A DNA stretch of 64,000 nt from Puccinellia tenuiflora (Eukaryota > Streptophyta > Magnoliopsida > Poales > Poaceae): positions 372,001 through 436,000 of the forward strand of contig QRDG01001828.1 of assembly GCA_012064385.1 (NCBI GenBank), in the 5' to 3' direction. This document shows positions 32,664 to 43,506 of this stretch, piece after piece. Within the stretch, counting starts at the first letter, position 1. Every line of letters starts with the position of its first letter. The position numbers and the translations under genes were made by a program. The notes beneath the pieces are model-generated. The model did no database searches and was not told the DNA's origin. It saw nothing but the letters and a program-made list of their open reading frames with translations.

Positions 32664-32788
32664 CTTTCAGTGTTTGATAAATCGCCCAGAGGTGTTGAAC
32701 CCAATGTAAATTCTCTATTGTACAGTGGCACATCACCATCATCCACAGCAACACTTTCCCGTGCTTGGTTATCCACGCAAAATGACTT
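32664..32788 (-). pseudogene. Probable preceding exon of the same captured ZCCHC8-like gene
   Basis: The minus strand is open (KSFCVDNQARESVAVDDG, then LYNREFTLGSTPLGDL) and ends at a donor, AAAG followed by GTAGGA. A plausible acceptor (TTATTGAG) precedes 32788. Its last codon is split after two bases. Joined to the exon at 31902, the phase is exactly right (AG plus C gives Ser), so both are likely exons of one gene with its intron kept. The identity of this exon rests on that phase match and position; I do not recognise the protein sequence by itself. Confidence 0.5.
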
Positions 32789-33692
32789 CTCAATAAGCAC
32801 AACATATGAAACAAAAGGTACAATTATTACATTTCAAAATTAACAAGGTCAAATGCTCTACGAATATTATTTGCCAATAAATGAACAAGGAAAAAGACCT
32901 AAACCCACATATAATGTGCAGAACTAAATGAAGAGTTTCACAACTAGAAGTATAAAAATTAGCAGCACATTCGAACTGAGTTTGTAGTCCACATATCATC
33001 TCTGTGGAATAGGAAGAGTTAAGGGTTTTGGATGACCATAGATTGTTAACATGCAGTGGTGTAGCATTGGAGAGAAAGCAATGGCAAAGGAAACTCATAA
33101 ACTAGGGTAAGAATAGGCACTGAAGACAATTCTAGGTTATTACTTTTTCTAATCTCTGAAGTAGTAGAGTCTAGAAGAAGGTCTCTCCTCTACCCATAGG
33201 ACTGGAACAACAACCAAAACTCCATATATTGAAACTAACGAACCAAATGCAGCAATGAATAAACTATGCAATATCTAACTAATTCGAAGTATCAATGGAA
33301 TCATATCTCAGTCCCTGGGATTGTTGGCACCATATACATCTGGAAATGAGTGGTTGTTTCTTGTGCTGGCTTCGACACAAAGCAAAGGTGTTGCTATGTC
33401 TTAAAACACATAAGAGCTAGTACATTGTAAGTAGTAGATTATCTCAATGGACGAAACTATAATACTAAGAAGCTACTGCAAACAAATTGGTGCTTAATAG
33501 TGCAGCGATTTTTGAACAAATATTTTTTGAAGAAAATCTAGCAGTATTTGAAAAGTTGTAATCCTCCCTTCTATTGTTTACAGTACTCGATGTCGGTGCA
33601 GCGGCGCTCGTCAAGGAGCTCACCGGCAGGCCACCCCAGGCAGGGAACGACGACGAAGACGTACAAGGTCACCACCATGCTCTACACTCCCT

Positions 33693-33854
33693 CTAAGTGC
33701 CTTGGCCACGTTGTAGCATGATCAATGTCCCCTCTGCTGCTGACACCAGCACGTGAGGAGCAGAGGAGGCAGTACCTCGGAGTCTAGGACACCTTGGAAC
33801 GCACTGGAGGACATTGTCACAGTGCACGGTCGACGTCGCCATCGTGGAGGCCAT
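33693..33854 (-). other. Unassigned GC-rich island with a 53-codon ORF
   Basis: A GC-rich island (about 33590-33870) in AT-rich transposon DNA. A minus-strand ORF starts MASTMATSTVHCDNVLQC and stops at 33693-33695. The Ser/Thr/Ala-rich start resembles an organelle transit peptide. It may be another captured exon, but I cannot name the source. Confidence 0.35.
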
Positions 33855-33986
33855 CCTGTCTCCCTCCAACTCCGAGCTATGGCTCAGCTAGGCAATTGCA
33901 CAAACACCCTGTAAGCAACCAGATATCCTAAAATCACAGTTCAAACAAACTCGGTGGCAAGAGGATGGGGCTGGGGGAGGACGTAC

Positions 33987-34104
33987 GGAAGAGGATGCGG
34001 CGCCCAAAGCCGCCGGCGAGGGAGGCATAGGCGACGCGGCGGATGGAGAGGTCGAGGCAGGCATCTCACTTGGTGTCCAGGTTATACCGCAGCGGGATCC
34101 CGGA
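33987..34104 (-). pseudogene. Captured exon of a MIC10-like (MICOS subunit) protein
   Basis: The minus strand reads IPLRYNLDTK, stop, DACLDLSIRRVAYASLAGGF, then GRRILF, and meets a GTACGT donor at 33986. Plant MIC10-type proteins carry KWDACLDL...R...Y.SLAG.F followed by a glycine-rich membrane segment; they shape cristae junctions in the mitochondrial inner membrane. The Trp codon of KWD has become TGA (34066-34068). Only this exon is visible and the second membrane-segment exon was not found. The assignment relies on the conserved KWDACLDL/SLAG context as I recall it. Confidence 0.6.
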
Positions 34105-34654
34105 TCTAATATCATAGGCCTCAGTTCAGATAAAAGTTGAGTTTAAGTAATATAGTTACAGAAGGGATGGCGATAATCACCAACTTGATAAAAATATGAG
34201 GTAGAAACACAGAGACGTAACAATATCCTAACAGATCGAATCACTACCACCAAAATTCAAACAAAGGGATAAATGCGGTAGAAAAATATTTGCAGTGAAA
34301 TGTTTTCTTACCAAGAAGTGCTAGATGTTGTCCATTCCATAGAACCAAACATAAGATGAGGAACCCGTCATACCCGAGCATGTGCCCTCCACACTTGCCT
34401 CACATTAAACCTATTGAGTGGATATGAACTGAATTATAAGAGCGATGAAATTACAGCTGCACATATATCCAAAAATCCAAAAGCCTACCAAATCTGAAAA
34501 TAATGGCACAATGCTATAAAAACTACCTAAGTGGATGTGGATCCCAATTGCTTATGCAAACTGATCTTTCTTCTCCTAAGTTAAAATAAATAAAATAAAG
34601 GCAATATACTGTAACATTAGCTTCTTCAAGAAACACGTGTAGTGGTTGCTATTT

Positions 34655-34735
34655 GGCAGCCGACGAGCCCGTGCTCAACGGGCTGGTCATGCACGGGGGG
34701 AAAGAGCGCGCTCAGGTCCACCATGCGACTATTAT
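34655..34735 (-). other. Small unassigned GC-rich island
   Basis: GC-rich 80-bp island that reads RMVDLSALFPPVHDQPVEHG on the minus strand and is also open on the plus strand. It is possibly another captured exon piece; no identity. Confidence 0.2.
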
Positions 34736-35100
34736 ACATAAATTTACATTGGAATGCACTATGACTATTAGTTGTTTTAAACAACCAGCAGGATAGCTAA
34801 CCGCAATGAACTAAGCATAACTTGATGACCTACAAGATTTAAACAACCAGCAGGATAGCTAACAGCAATGAATTAAGCACAACAAACACACCAATTAACT
34901 ATATTGCTTGTGCAAGTAGCAATAGATGGATCAAAACAAAAGCAGACCAATACATAGCACATATTATCCACTGATTGCTTGCTAAAGTTCCACAGTAGGT
35001 CTAACTCATAAAGGCTGAAACCTTTGTGCGACTGTACTGCGAGTGTCAGCTGCCAAGTGAGCAAGCTCCCGGCAGCTCAGCACACACACCAGCAAGGCCC

Positions 35101-35930
35101 AGGGAGACCCGAGGGGACGTACGTACTAGGAGCCGGAGATGTCGTCGACGAGGCTGTTGATGCGGTCGCCGGTGACACAGCCGTCGCGCATGACCTCCTC
35201 GGCCACGGACATGTCGATGACCTCCAGCGCCACCAGCGCGTTGCTCTGGATCTGGATGGGCCCATGGTACTGCCCCTCCCCGCAAACCGCGCTCACGTCA
35301 CGCTCGAACACCGTCACCTCGTACCCCTTCCGCCGCGCCGCCAGCGCGAACACCAGGCTGCTGATGCCGCCGCCCGAAACCAGCACGCGAGGCTTCCTTT
35401 TGCCTCCGCTCATCGGCGTCGTCCCCGATGGCACCGACGTCGTCGTCTCCGTGGCAGCGGCCGCGTTCGCCGCGACCACTAGCCTCGCGCCGCGCGCCCT
35501 CTACCGCTTGCCCTGTGGGGCTGAGAGGAGGAGGAGCGCCATGGGCATGGACCCGAGTGGTCCGAGCTCGCGGAAGGAGAAGAAGTTGGGCGAGTGGAGC
35601 TGTGGCCGGAGGGGAGGCGTGGCTAGTTAGGGGCAGCAGAGGCGGCGGCGCTGGGGACCGGGCCGAGCAGATCGAGCAGGGTGGCTCGAGCTAGGGTTAG
35701 GGTTCGTGGACGAACGAGCTCGACTGGAAGCACACGGGGGTGAAACCGGCAGAGGAACGACGGGGAATCGAGGGAGAGAGGCGGCGACGGACGCGGCCGG
35801 CGGCGGCCGAAGCGGCAGCAGGGCGGCGGCGATCGAGTCGCCAGGGAGAGGAGAAGCAGGGGAACACGAGAGAGAGGATCGGGAGAGAGAGAGAGAGAGA
35901 GAGTTGCGAGGTGGGCCGGATTGACCCAAC
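35101..35930 (-). pseudogene. ZEP: Captured 5' UTR and first exon of zeaxanthin epoxidase
   Basis: From AUG at 35542 (MALLLLSAPQGKR, stop, RARGARLVVAANA) through KPRVLVSGGGISSLVFALA, then VTVFERDVSAVCGEGQY, HGPIQIQSNALVALE and EEVMRDGCVTGDRINSLVDD, ending ISGS and TAG at 35126-35128. This matches the plastid zeaxanthin epoxidase N-terminus: transit peptide, FAD-binding fold and the GEGQYRGPIQIQSNAL signature. The enzyme epoxidises zeaxanthin to violaxanthin in the xanthophyll cycle and feeds abscisic acid synthesis. Breaks: CAG to TAG at 35501-35503 and Trp to TAG after SGS. The dinucleotide motif has GGGISSL where GGGIGGL is expected. GC-rich sequence to about 35930 is probably its 5' leader. 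It cannot encode the enzyme. Confidence 0.85.
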
Positions 35931-36556
35931 CGTCCACCTGAAACAAATCGGTCCAGTAAATAATTACGTACTAGCTAAAAGAAAAGAATGTGTTATTTAC
36001 ATCGCAAAGCATTTGTGCCGCAGTGGCATGTGCGGTTAGACTACAGATCACCGTGAGGTCGCGAGTTCGAGCTTCTCCAACGCGCAACTGTGTTTACAAT
36101 TTTAGAATTTATTTGCAACCTGACAGGTGGGACCCGCACGTAAGAAAGCTCCCAAGGCCACATATGTTAAGGAAAAATATGTAGGGGTCTTTTCGAAAAT
36201 TTTGTTAGCCTATTGGGGCACTTTAGAGAAGTGCCTCTATAGGCACTGACCTATTGGGGCACTTTTTTAAAGTGCCACTATATGTAATAACCTATTGGGG
36301 CACTTTAGAGAAGTGCCTCCATAGACAATGACCTATTGAGACACTTCTCCAAAGTGCCACTATAGCTTCTACCTATAGAGGCGGTTTGGTAAAGTGCCTC
36401 AAATTCTATATGAATTTGGAGCATTTTATTCAAAGTGCCACTATAGCTTATACCTATAGAGGCAGTTTGATAAAGTGCCTCAAATTCTATATGAATTTGG
36501 GTCATTTCAAAAGTGCCCCAATGAAAATGCCCAAATTTCCTGACCGTGGCCTAGTG

Positions 36557-37225
36557 GTAGGAAACCTGCGAGAGCTTCGCACACGTATGTAAACAAGCAG
36601 AACCGGGCATATGTACGAGCGTGCGCACCGGGGAACGTGTCATGCAGGTTGGGATGCCTCCGGCCGACACACTGCACGCAACAGAACGGCCGGCTCACGA
36701 GCGTGAGCTTCTCGTTTTCACCATGCCATGCATGCCTTGCCAACACGGACGATCGAGCTAGGGCGCCACTGTTGCCGTCTGCCTGCGAGCGAGGGTTTGC
36801 GTCCGATCATCGAGCCCATGAGTACGTGCTGGCGTGCTGCCCGCCGTCGGAGATAGGATATATAGCTGGCCGGGCGCAGCGGCATGTGCGTCGTGCCGGC
36901 CGTTTTGGAGGGACGCCGCACTGCAGAGCCCATGCATGCATCTGTGATGTGCTCCCCCTCGATCGGCCGAGCAACGGCGCGGCAACTGGACAAGGCGAAA
37001 TCAATGCATGCGTTTTGGTGCCACGCTGGTGGCCGAGTATGCATGAAATTACGTGACTACGTACGTGGCGGCCGCGTACGTAGAGGATGTCACGTCACTC
37101 GTACATATCGATCCATTTAAGCAGTCTCACTCGAACAGTTGAACCTTGTGTGATATGATTTTTTAATGGTTTATGCTGTGGCAAGGTCAACAGGATCGCC
37201 TGCAGGTTTTATAATTCAGTTATTC
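36557..37225. other. Low-copy-looking intergenic DNA
   Basis: Many CATGCATG (RY-type) words and mixed composition. No gene, terminal repeat or tandem repeat supported. Confidence 0.35.
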
Positions 37226-38100
37226 AAACATACATTACAGTGCTAGCGCCCTCGCGGTTTCCGACTGCGGTAGAGGAGGATTCGGATAGCAAAACGACAA
37301 ACCTGTCGGGAGGAGGAAGAAGGCGCTCCCCCGCCGCCATCGCCGGCCGAAGCCGCCAGCGGCGTTCCCGCGCCCGACTCGCCGCCCCATCCTCCTCGAA
37401 TCTCCACCTCCACCCCCGACCATCCCTCTAACTACATCCCTCTTCTCCGGCTCCGGCACCCACCTCGCACCCTCCCTCGTTAAGCCCATTGCTCGGCTCT
37501 GCCTCGCTCCATACTCGTTGGCGCCTTTTCCTTCGCGCCTCCCTGATCGGGAAGGGAAGAAGAAAGGGAGGAAGGAGAAGACATGACGGTGGGACCCACC
37601 CACGCACATCGCTTCGCGAGCGCACCGACGGCTCGCACACACGTTAGGGAGCAATTTCTTGTTATATCACGGTTACATATTGCGCAATGCACATTGTTGG
37701 TAAGATCACACACCATTCGTACATACGTAACCATGTGCCGTCAATTGGGTACGCTTCGCAGTTTAACGTGTGTGGTAGATTCTCTCATCGCCAAACATGC
37801 CGTAAACTATAGTCGTTGTGTTGCTTTTCCCGCCAAGTTGCCTCATTGCCAATCCCTATAAAGCTGCTTGCTATCTTTCTGTTGGAACGCAACAACGTCA
37901 AACACATTGGTTCAATAGAGGAAGATTGCTCACCTTTTCATACGTACATGCCGTAGTGGCGTGGTGTCGCGCCTATAGCATAATGGAACTCCTCCGCGCT
38001 TATGTGGTTGCGCCCCCTCTTTGTAGGAGGAGGCGCACTCTCTCCCATTTCCGAATCATGAATCCGGCTCCTCCCACTCATACTACGGTTGGTACGTTGT
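37226..38100. other. GC-rich island and unassigned DNA
   Basis: 37230-37640 is GC-rich and looks like a plant 5' leader or coding start (plus frame RRRRSPAAIAGRSRQRRSRA). It has no recognisable domain and could be a decayed or captured gene start. 37640-38100 shows nothing specific. Confidence 0.3.
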
Positions 38101-38830
38101 GAATTTCCTTACATGTGATATGTGAAATCGCATGGTGTTCTCGCAGTTTTGCCACTATCGGCTCGGCTATAAAATGGTAGGAGCGCTCATTCGCCGTTAG
38201 CTGCCTCACATTGGCACCACGCCTCACACGCGGGCGAACAAAGCTTCGGCCTAAGTTACCTTCGTCGACCTCACGTTTTCATGGTCGAAGTAGGAGCACT
38301 CCCCAACGCACGGAGATGGTGGTACCGTCATCGACCTCGTGCCGACAGAATCAAAGGAGGAACTCTCGCTAGCGACCCTAACACGAATTTGATGATGTCA
38401 AAGCAGTTGCTGGATCTCATCACATGTGAAGACCTCGAACGGAAGCAAGAGGAGGAGCTCCAGCAGCATAAGTAGCTGGATGTTTCCATCACGGCAGCAC
38501 GGCACGAGGAAGCAACAGTGCATGCATGGCCGCCAAGAAGAAGGGTGAGGGAGGCCGGTCGTGCAGCCTGTCCCCGAGAACTGGGTGTGTGCATGGTTGT
38601 GCCAAGAAGAAGGGCGAGGAGTCCGGTCACGTAGTCTCATGTTCGCGAGATGGCACAGATCTTGATGGCCAACGTGGCAAAGCGCATTGCCATGTCGAAA
38701 GCTAACAACTTTTTCCATTCACCGACGATGTCGAGGCCTCAGACTCCGGAAAGGGCACCGAGACGACGATGTCAGTCATCTCCTCTGACGAGGAGGAAGA
38801 CATTCATTATATAATTACTACATTTTATTG
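38100..38830 (+). pseudogene. Decayed repetitive coding sequence with an upstream TATA-like box
   Basis: A TATAAAAT box at 38169-38176 is followed by a leader and short plus-strand frames, including LLDLITCEDLERKQEEELQQ (about 38403-38462) and TETTMSVISSDEEEDIHY (about 38760-38812). Frames are interrupted repeatedly. Composition and style match repetitive grass transposon-associated genes, but I cannot name the family. Confidence 0.3.
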
Positions 38831-39184
38831 TATTTCTTTTGTATGTAATGTGAAATTGGTAGTTTTTTGTAACACTTGTATCTCCGGAAAGGGCAACCAT
38901 GTTTAAATGAAGCACTTGTTTACCAAATATAATCAGTTATTCTTAAGATCCTATGAACAATATATGTATGATATATTTACAATAGGAATGGCATATTCTA
39001 TGCGGGACACACTAATGGGATGGGAACGCACACATGCGGCATGTCCTAGATCATGTTAGGAAAATTGATCGCATAGTTTTTATTAGTCGTAATCGTGTGG
39101 GATGGTGTTTCCCATTTCCCAGGTGGAAAAAATATCCATCCTTCTGAAGCAAGTTTAATAAACTAATTGTGTGTAAATTGCTAG

Positions 39185-40275
39185 AATTATAATTTGTTTT
39201 AGAAAAAATCCAATATTTGAAATTTCAAGCATATTTATGCATTACCTCATTTTAATGTATTTTGACCAAATTATCGTGAGTAATTAATATTTGAACTAGA
39301 GGTGCTACAGGTTGTTCTAAAAATACCAAAAACCGTATTCGTGCACCCACGTATAAATCCATTGAAGATCCAAATGGGTTTTGAAAAAATCATATCTCTT
39401 GTATGGAAAGTTGTACCAGTAATTTGCAACTTGTTTTTGAAAAAATCAAACAATATGCTTAAAAGATTTTAAAAGGCATCCCTCGGCATTGAGTCCTTTA
39501 TGTCCTTCAAGTTATCATGGATTCTAATTCAAATGACGAAGTCTATTACCAGTTTCAGACCATCTTTCACGATAATTTCATTATTTTTTGCACAAACGTG
39601 CCTCTAACGATCATAAAAAATATGACGAAGAAGATTCCACATTTCTATTTTTATAACACTCATTCCATTTCCCAAATGCCTAAAATGGCGTGCCTTTCGT
39701 AGAAGTGCAATAAATAAGGTGCAAAAAGGCAAAATTATATTTCCCAAACATATTGACCATATCGTAGGGATTCTACCGAAATATTTTGAAATTTCAAACC
39801 TTTTCTGTATTGCCCCATTTAAATGGATTTCGGCCAACTTATCAAAAGAAATTTTATTTTGAAATAGAGTTGTGCTACTGGTAGTTCTAAAAAATCACCA
39901 ACAATCATATTCATATACAATGTATAAATCTATGTAAAATCCAGATGGCTTTTGAGAAAAACTTAACCCTTGTATGGAATGTTATGCTTGCAACTTACAC
40001 CTTATTTTCTAAAAAATAGTATTGAAATGTAAAAAAAAATCACCCTTGCATGGAGTCCTTTTGTGGATACTAGTTCCTAGTAAAAATGTAGAACTTATAT
40101 TTTGACAACTTTTAAAAAATCTTGCTTCAAATGTTCTTCGAGGTACAATCATGTCTTTTAATATGAAAGTGTACAGCCATTTTCAGACCATCTTTTATGT
40201 TGATCTTCATCGTTTAAAGCACAAACATGCTTCTAACCATGATAAACAATATGACAAAGAACATTCCACATTTCG
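39185..40275. repeat. Two diverged tandem copies of an AT-rich segment of about 0.6 kb
   Basis: TTGAAATTTCAA, GTATAAATC, TTGTATGGAA, TTTCAGACCATCTTT, GCACAAAC and GATTCCACATTTC type words occur in the same order in 39190-39660 and 39786-40275. The copies are well diverged, suggesting an old duplication inside a repeat. Function unknown. Confidence 0.6.
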
Positions 40276-41323
40276 GAGAGGATGGAGTTCAACCGAGAGT
40301 GTATCCAGGAGAGGATGAGCATGGAGAGGAAGAGGATGGAGTTGAACAAGCATCAGAAATAGAGGAAAATGAAGTTTGAAAAAGGCGAAAACATTTGAGA
40401 CCATTGACATTGAGAAAGAGAAGGTGGGTCTCGTAAGGATCACAGAGGAGTCGGGGATCATGTTGCAAAACACTACCCTCATAGATGATGAAACCAAGAA
40501 GTGGTTCATGAACAAAAGAAAACGATCAACAAGCGCAATAAGGGAGCAATTGATTCATTCGTGTATGTGTGAATTATTGAATTTTATTTTGTCTTGTATT
40601 AAATTGTGGTTTATGTTGAATTTTTGAATGGGTGATGAATTGATCATGTGCTATATGATCTATGTGGATGTGATTGCATGGAAATATGGAAGATAACTGA
40701 TTATGTCCGAGCCACACAAGACCTGAGCAGTCTAGATACTCTATTCCTGGACAGTGGAATTCACTGATTGGCATCCAACAGTTGTGTGTCTAGACAGGCC
40801 AAAAATCGAAAGAGGGACAGATTGGACACGACGGAATTAATGTAAACCATGCACGCATGCACCGTGTGAACAGCACATAACTTTAGTCGGCCATTATACA
40901 TCCCCAAAATTAATTGCATATGATCCAAGGAGGTCGGCCATGCATGTAACGTTCAGTCGCCACTAATATAAGCAGATACACTGTCCGAGGATCGATCGCT
41001 GGGGGTGATGTATACACTTGCTGCGGCAGGCCATGAAATCGGCAACGCTACTGTAGTCTGCCGTCGGCTCGAAGGAGGTCAAGGGCTCCAGCGTAGCTGC
41101 ATGCGGGGACGACGCATGCATGCTTGCGTGACGCGTAGGCAGATCCACACGCTGACAGACAGATCAATCAGCTTCATGAGCATCATGAGATCATGGGTCA
41201 TGGCTGTGGATGATACATAGTCAGCAAAAGCTGCCGTGGTCACAAGTCACGACACGCCGCAAGGCGTTTGCTTGGGAGGCTAGGACTTGCAGAAGTCGAC
41301 ACTACTGTTGGGCATAAGATTGT
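40276..41323. other. Unassigned intergenic DNA
   Basis: A short plus-strand frame (about 40376-40627, ETIDIEKEKVGLVRITEESG) has no recognised domain. The rest to 41323 shows low-copy-like DNA without a supported gene. Confidence 0.3.
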
Positions 41324-43474
41324 CTAAGTGTAAGCGCAACTCCAGCCGTTAGCCCTCCAGGGTAACCGGCGATGGCCTTTTGGCCCTTCCACAGACGCTC
41401 CCGAGTCTTGAGGAGACCCCGGTTCCCAGTCCCCCTCCAATTTTCGCCCCCCAAGCCGGTTTTTTTTAAAACAACATGTTCCCGCTACAAATCGACGATC
41501 GAGTTCGGTGATCAAGCCACAAGTTTGGTGACAAGAAATGCCACAAGTTTGGCGAATAGACACAATTCGGCGATCAAAAGAGGCCACAAATCGGCCGTCG
41601 AACGAACGATGCTCAAACGGCCGGCTTGTCGTCGTCCACTTGCACCACGACAGGGTCGGCCGATGGTGGTGCAGGGCTCGGCGATGATGATGCTGGCGTA
41701 GTGGCGGTGTACTCGGAGACGATTTCGTGGTAGAGCTTTCCGTTGGCGGAGTCGGCGTCAGCGTCGGGGTCGGAGTCGGCGTCGGCGCTGGTATCTCGTT
41801 CAGGATGAGGTCGCGGTGGCCCATGTACCACGTCTTGATCTCTTCGCCCATCGTCGCCGGGTCCGTGTTCCTCTTTTTGGCCGCGGCGTTGGTCTTGAGG
41901 AGCTCGATCTTCACGTCTTGTTTCTGCAGCAGCTGCGACCACCTCGCCTTGCACTTCTCCTCCCTCTGGACGGCCTGTGTCCTGGCGTCGGCGATGCACC
42001 GCTCGATCGACGAGTGCAGCCTTTCTGTCGCCGGTGCGCTCGCCTTCGCCACCTTCGCTTTCTTGTTTCCATCTGGGCGTCCATCCGCGGCTGTCGTTCC
42101 CGGCACGTCGGGGTTGTAGGGTTCTTTCCCCTTGCCAAGGTTCAGGCGAACCTCCGCCCACTTCTCGCACTTCTCGATCCTAGTGAACACATGGAGGTAC
42201 TTGAAGTCGGCGTCTTTGCTGTCCTGCCGGTACATCTCGAACATCCGGACCATCTGCCGGCGTGCAACAAAGAAAAATATGTCAGCCGAAGACGAGCGAA
42301 CAAGACATGGCGGCGACCGAAATGGGTTTACCTGACGCTCGATGTCGGCGCCACTCTCCGGGCGAGCAATGACCTCCTCGACGATCCCATGCCATTTGCA
42401 GCAAGCCGCCTGGATGATCCCCCAGTGGTTCGCCATCGCTTTCTCGCCGTGCTCCATGTAGACGGTCTTGAACTCGGGATCGCAAAGCTTGCGCTCGTCG
42501 AACGACCTCTTGACCCTCTTCCAATAGTTGTATGAATTCTGATTCGCGCCGGTGATCGGGTATATGCTCACCATCTTCCAGGCTTCGGCCAGGCACTCGT
42601 CTTCTTTGGAGGTCCACTTGAGGCGAGGTTCGGCTTTGGTCGCGTTGGCGGCCACCTTTTTCTTCTTTTTCTTCCCCTTGGCCACGGCGACAGGCTGTTC
42701 TTCTCCGTCGTCGTCGTCGTATTATTCCTCGTCCTGCTCGCCGGTGAACCCATCTTCAACCTCATCCTCTCCCCCCGGGTAGGACGCCATCGCTGCTGAA
42801 CCGGACGCGATGATGTTGTCCATGAAGGCCTGCGAGTCATCATCGGGCATTTGGCCGAACACACTGCGGGTGCCTCCGCCGAACTCATGCGGATTCACTG
42901 GAGGGGGGAACAGAGGGCCGTGGCGGTGTATGGCCGGCGAGCTCAAGCAGGCAGACAAGCCCCCGTAGGGAAGGCTTCTTCCGGTGCTGAATGCAGAAGC
43001 GCCACCCAGAGGAGGGTGGTGCGGGAAGGCTATGTTGGGGTTGAATCCGCCGTGCGGGTCGCCGTCTCCGTAGTCGGACGAGCCCCTCCAGTGGGATGTG
43101 GCCGGCGACGCCGGTGAGAAGGCGGAGGGCGACGGCGAGAAGGCCGACGGCGATGGCGACGCCATGTTGGCTTGGCTTCCTTGGGTTCCCCACACGCCGG
43201 GCGGCAAATACAGCCCGTGTGGCGCAAACAGAGGCGAAAGCACAGGGAAGCACGGTTTCCCCTGCTCGGACGCCGCCGAGGCCGCCCCCACCAGGTCCGA
43301 CACCGCCTGTCGTGCCTCCCTCGCCTCCTGCGCCTCATTGGCCTTCTTCCTCTCGTCCCTTTCCTTGCGGTCGGCGGTGACAGTCTTCCTTCGCTTGACT
43401 TCCACCAACCACTCGGCGTTGGTCACGCCCGCCGGCCGCCCCCTCCCCCTCCCCCTCTCGGCAGCCGCCCCCAT
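41324..43474 (-). pseudogene. PIF/Harbinger-type Myb/SANT accessory protein (ORF1-like), broken
   Basis: Start AUG at 43474 (MGAAAERGRGRGRPAGVTNAE). It is followed by a basic coiled segment, a long Ser/Pro/Gly-rich region (HGLYLPPGVWGTQGSQAN) and an acidic stretch. Next come a Lys run, a trihelix/SANT domain (WTSKEDECLAEAWKMVS, later YWKRVKRSFDE), and FKYLHVFTRIEKCEKWAEV with a Lys-rich coiled tail. This is the layout of the Myb-like partner protein of plant PIF/Harbinger transposons, often annotated as NAM-associated C-terminal proteins. A 78-bp GT-AG intron (42254-42331) is in phase and free of stops. One TAA (42722-42724) interrupts the frame in the acidic region. A frameshift in the Pro-Thr codon repeat near 41750-41790 replaces the likely native tail (VVVQVDDDKPAV, ending 41613). 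No transposase lies beside it. Confidence 0.75.
41748..41795 (+). repeat. Hexamer-like GTCGG(A/C/G) simple repeat
   Basis: Imperfect GTCGGAGTCGGCGTC repeats encoding Pro-Thr dipeptides on the minus strand. It is the likely slippage site that frameshifted the Myb/SANT ORF. Confidence 0.7.
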
Positions 43475-43506
43475 CCTTTTCCCCGTCGGTGGTTCTTGAT
43501 GGTCGG

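Larger units (their letters stand above)
30081..36556. mobile_element. Gene-capturing CACTA transposon (Pack-CACTA type)
   Basis: Left end CACTACAACACGG at 30081 and inverted right end CACTAGGCCACGG ending at 36556 share CACTA-N3-CACGG. Both are flanked by GTA (30078-30080, 36557-36559), the 3-bp duplication expected for CACTA. Subterminal arrays of GGCACTTTGTCAAAGTGCC type motifs occupy 30108-30480 and 36206-36530. No transposase is present. The 5.7-kb interior is AT-rich but holds GC-rich islands that translate on the minus strand as pieces of host genes: ZCCHC8/PSP-like, MIC10-like and zeaxanthin epoxidase, plus unassigned islands. All recognised pieces carry breaks, so they are passengers. 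Confidence 0.8.

Noticed and set aside
35101..35548. Functional zeaxanthin epoxidase gene
   Set aside because: Only the first exon is present, with two in-frame stops and a degenerate dinucleotide-binding motif.
35024..35630. Plus-strand ORFs opposite the ZEP fragment
   Set aside because: They are antisense shadows of the zeaxanthin epoxidase exon, with no domain of their own.
36008..36085. tRNA gene or tRNA-derived SINE (GGTCGCGAGTTCGAGC resembles a B box)
   Set aside because: An A-box-like and a B-box-like word occur, but no cloverleaf can be drawn and no SINE boundaries are seen. At most a decayed remnant.
36541..36575. tRNA A-box-like TGGCCTAGTGG at the right CACTA end
   Set aside because: No B box follows within tRNA distance. 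The CACTA terminus plus GTA duplication explains the sequence better.
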